DNA of 64,000 nucleotides from positions 3,596,001 to 3,660,000 of the forward strand of contig OY755198.1 of assembly GCA_963576735.1 (NCBI GenBank), in the 5' to 3' direction. Below the pieces are notes generated by a model that saw only the letters and a program-made list of their open reading frames with translations, did no database searches and was not told the DNA's origin. Below, in pieces: positions 62,901 to 64,000 of the stretch. The stretch is from Bedellia somnulentella. Taxonomy: Eukaryota; Arthropoda; Insecta; Lepidoptera; Bedelliidae. A program made the position numbers and the translations under genes. Each line of letters opens with the position of its first letter. Position 1 is the stretch's first letter.

Positions 62901-64000
62901 ATGGAAACCACAGGAAGATTCACTTCATTTCAATGTTAACCATACCCCCCCTAGCTTAGTCACGAAACGTTCCATACTTTCGACAACCTTCAAGGTTTTT
63001 GACCCCCTGGGTCTCCTTACTTTATGTACAGTGAAACCAAAAATACTACTTCAAAGTTTGTGGTCGCTACATCTGGATTGGGATCAACCAGTTCCTCCCA
63101 AAATTCTGAATAAATGGTCATCATTCATAAACAATCTTCATAATTTAAAAAACTTCTCTGTTCCTAGAAATGTTCTGATTGACTTTCCTGTTTCTATAGA
63201 GCTGCATAGTTTCAGTGATGCTTCGAAGTTGGCGTACGGTGCTTGTGTCTACATTAAGAGTACATCGTCATCAGGCCTCCAGGTCTGCAATCTGCTCTGC
63301 GCCAAGTCGCGCGTTGCTCCATTAAGGCAATCTACCATACCTAGGTTAGAGCTGTGTGCGGCTTTGCTATCCGCTAGATTAGTTAAGACTGTATCATCCA
63401 CGATGCGTAAACCCATCGATAGGCTAGTATATTGGTCAGACTCTACGGTTGTCCTTGCATGGATTAAAGCGTGTCCCTCTAAATTAAAAACCTATGTGGC
63501 TAATAGGATTTCTTCTATTCAAGAGCTCACCAAGGATTCTTCCTGGCTCTATGTGCCCACTCATTTAAATCCAGCTGATCTTGCTTCCAGAGGAGTAGAC
63601 CCCATAAACTTGCATTCCCATTCTTTATGGTGGCATGGCCCTTCTTACTTGCTACGCCCTGAGAGTGAATGGCCCACTCTCGATAAGGACGATATGGCTA
63701 CTCAGATTATTCCAGAATTAAAACCTCATTTATCTCTTTTGGCATCTGTTAAGGTTTCAAGTCCATCAGTCATAGATTTCAAAAGATTTTCCAATTTTTC
63801 CAGACTTACTCGCGTTGTTGCATATGTTCAACGATTTATTAACATTAAATGCAAAGGGGAATTTATATCAGGCCCCATAAGCCTCGCAGAACTTGAAGCC
63901 TCTCTACATATTCTTGTTAAGCTTTCACAAGCGGAAAGTTTTGGTAAGGATATTATGTCCTTAAAGTGTCATAAGCCACTTGAATCCAAGAGCAATTTAC
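59926..64000 (+). CDS. BEL/Pao Gag-Pol polyprotein, truncated by window edge
   Basis: From ATG 59926 (MTDSELSVKTNTAHASRSS) my translation is open for 1,358 codons to the last base. Gag DUF1759 about 155-300 (PKFDGSYFKWLEFRDTFESL), knuckles CVVCNNGHRIYSC (about 377) and CHNCLTVDHPTSRC (about 409), protease LLDSGSDSSF (about 503), RT VFDASA (about 791), SGDIEKQYRQ (about 834) and YCDDLLTG (about 924) where most BEL elements have YVDD, RNase H SFSDASKLAYGACVY (about 1095), start of the linker to integrase. No stop or frameshift seen. Confidence 0.85.
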   Translation, partial: MTDSELSVKTNTAHASRSSSPAKMASDEYTVLKYKRTSIKGQVTKFNNLLINLMEHGGDKPLSSIQVAELTFKLDKFLELNSQFEHLQSQMETINFNNLEYELNEREVISNDFCSAIIKARNLISVNKPIDGFEDATSRSEASLPHACCTNQGTMGFRLPQIIIPKFDGSYFKWLEFRDTFESLIHNNNHIKPIHKFHYLCSYLQGEAARVIANLEVSDFNYVEAWNILCERYNNKRQLVNNHLSALFNLKSMQGESDRALRFLSDTITKNVRALQTLGQPVQHWDSILIYLTSTKFDSNTNVKWEEYKGNLHTELPTFSDLRDFLRNRADVLEALSQKRNTNSKPLSKPESYRGQGINQHKVQAFAATVKRDEQKCVVCNNGHRIYSCPTFRALDNKDRWALVNKLELCHNCLTVDHPTSRCKLSNCRTCGKRHNTLLHDFSGADHTKPAPSCLHLTANTADPETVSSVAMSAVSSSGTILSTALIDVINPQNNKVETVRCLLDSGSDSSFISAELQSKLQLKGQPSMVKNILGIGDTSLHLIPERCSALLKSRTGAYSRTHSFLVLPYLAGKVPQQNINISNLNLPPPSELADPFFYKSSPIHVLLGADLFWDILSSERQLLGPGMPILQASLLGWIVAGTTTPSVDSFHPVNCNFITTEEIQHDLKAFWECEDFPSDVSPKPIVSEAETHFIQNTQRLSDGRFCVRLPLKQPSTCLGESYLMARKRFFALENRLNTNQDLKERYSNFIKEYGDLGHLSPSSVNRANNSYFLPHHAVLKESSESTKLRVVFDASARTTSGFSVNDIQMIGPNIQDSLFNILLRFRFHKYVLSGDIEKQYRQILVNDQDRDLQTILWREDAAHPLKSFRLNTVTYGFASASFLAARCLHYLADHTADIRRGLGNDIAQYISNKQIETIIKSDFYCDDLLTGSDSESELLSIKNIVSKILLTGKFNLRKYRSNSTLVLDSELNGGENDSLTISQSFHTLGLGWKPQEDSLHFNVNHTPPSLVTKRSILSTTFKVFDPLGLLTLCTVKPKILLQSLWSLHLDWDQPVPPKILNKWSSFINNLHNLKNFSVPRNVLIDFPVSIELHSFSDASKLAYGACVYIKSTSSSGLQVCNLLCAKSRVAPLRQSTIPRLELCAALLSARLVKTVSSTMRKPIDRLVYWSDSTVVLAWIKACPSKLKTYVANRISSIQELTKDSSWLYVPTHLNPADLASRGVDPINLHSHSLWWHGPSYLLRPESEWPTLDKDDMATQIIPELKPHLSLLASVKVSSPSVIDFKRFSNFSRLTRVVAYVQRFINIKCKGEFISGPISLAELEASLHILVKLSQAESFGKDIMSLKCHKPLESKSNL

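Larger units (their letters stand above)
58228..64000 (+). mobile_element. Second BEL/Pao element, 3' part beyond the window
   Basis: 5' LTR, primer site, 1.3-kb leader and open gag-pol up to the window edge. Distinct in sequence from the element at 38676-44914. The 3' LTR is not visible, so age and target duplication cannot be judged. Confidence 0.88.

Overview
This window is eukaryotic repeat-rich DNA with no host gene I can recognise with confidence. Intron-like signals, hAT, Copia, Gypsy, BEL/Pao, mariner, Harbinger, P, Transib and Helitron remnants, and SINE/LINE tails ending in runs such as GTATATGTATGTATG or GATGATGATG point to an insect, most likely a moth or butterfly. That assignment is inference from repeat style. 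There is no bacterial-type operon and no true tRNA, rRNA or CRISPR.

Layout. 1-3461: a hAT/BED transposase gene (minus) split by an internally deleted Copia element. 3868-4222: inverted SINE. 4646-16518: one Jockey-type LINE (minus) opened by two insertions, each proved by target duplications: a hAT element (5296-9916, itself carrying a second LINE) and a SINE (10030-16350, itself carrying a Gypsy element at 10101-16190). 16531-16912: SINE. 17340-22340: an I-like LINE with RNase H, almost intact. 22340-34125: decayed fragments (hAT pieces, LINE 3' ends, SINEs, a foldback element, a piggyBac-like MITE, a DDE transposase tail). 33010-34925: Helitron Rep remnant. 34926-46310: full-length PHD-finger Jockey/CR1-like LINE split by a very young BEL element (38676-44914). 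47437-49918: Harbinger remnant split by an intact mariner (47755-49045). 49919-53998: about five tandem units of roughly 740 bp that fuse Transib transposase sequence to pieces resembling a rhabdovirus-type L polymerase. 53945-57930: Transib, PIN-like/Cys-rich and P-element remnants. 58228-64000: a second BEL element whose gag-pol is open to the window edge.

How the parts relate. The insertions give a relative clock: old LINE, hAT and Helitron bodies are targets; Gypsy, Copia, BEL and mariner are recent (LTRs 98-100% alike by eye, or intact coding). Several elements lack what they need to move (the Copia copy has no reverse transcriptase), so they probably used proteins made elsewhere. The most unusual structure is the Transib/viral-L tandem array, a chimeric endogenous viral element amplified as a satellite-like block.
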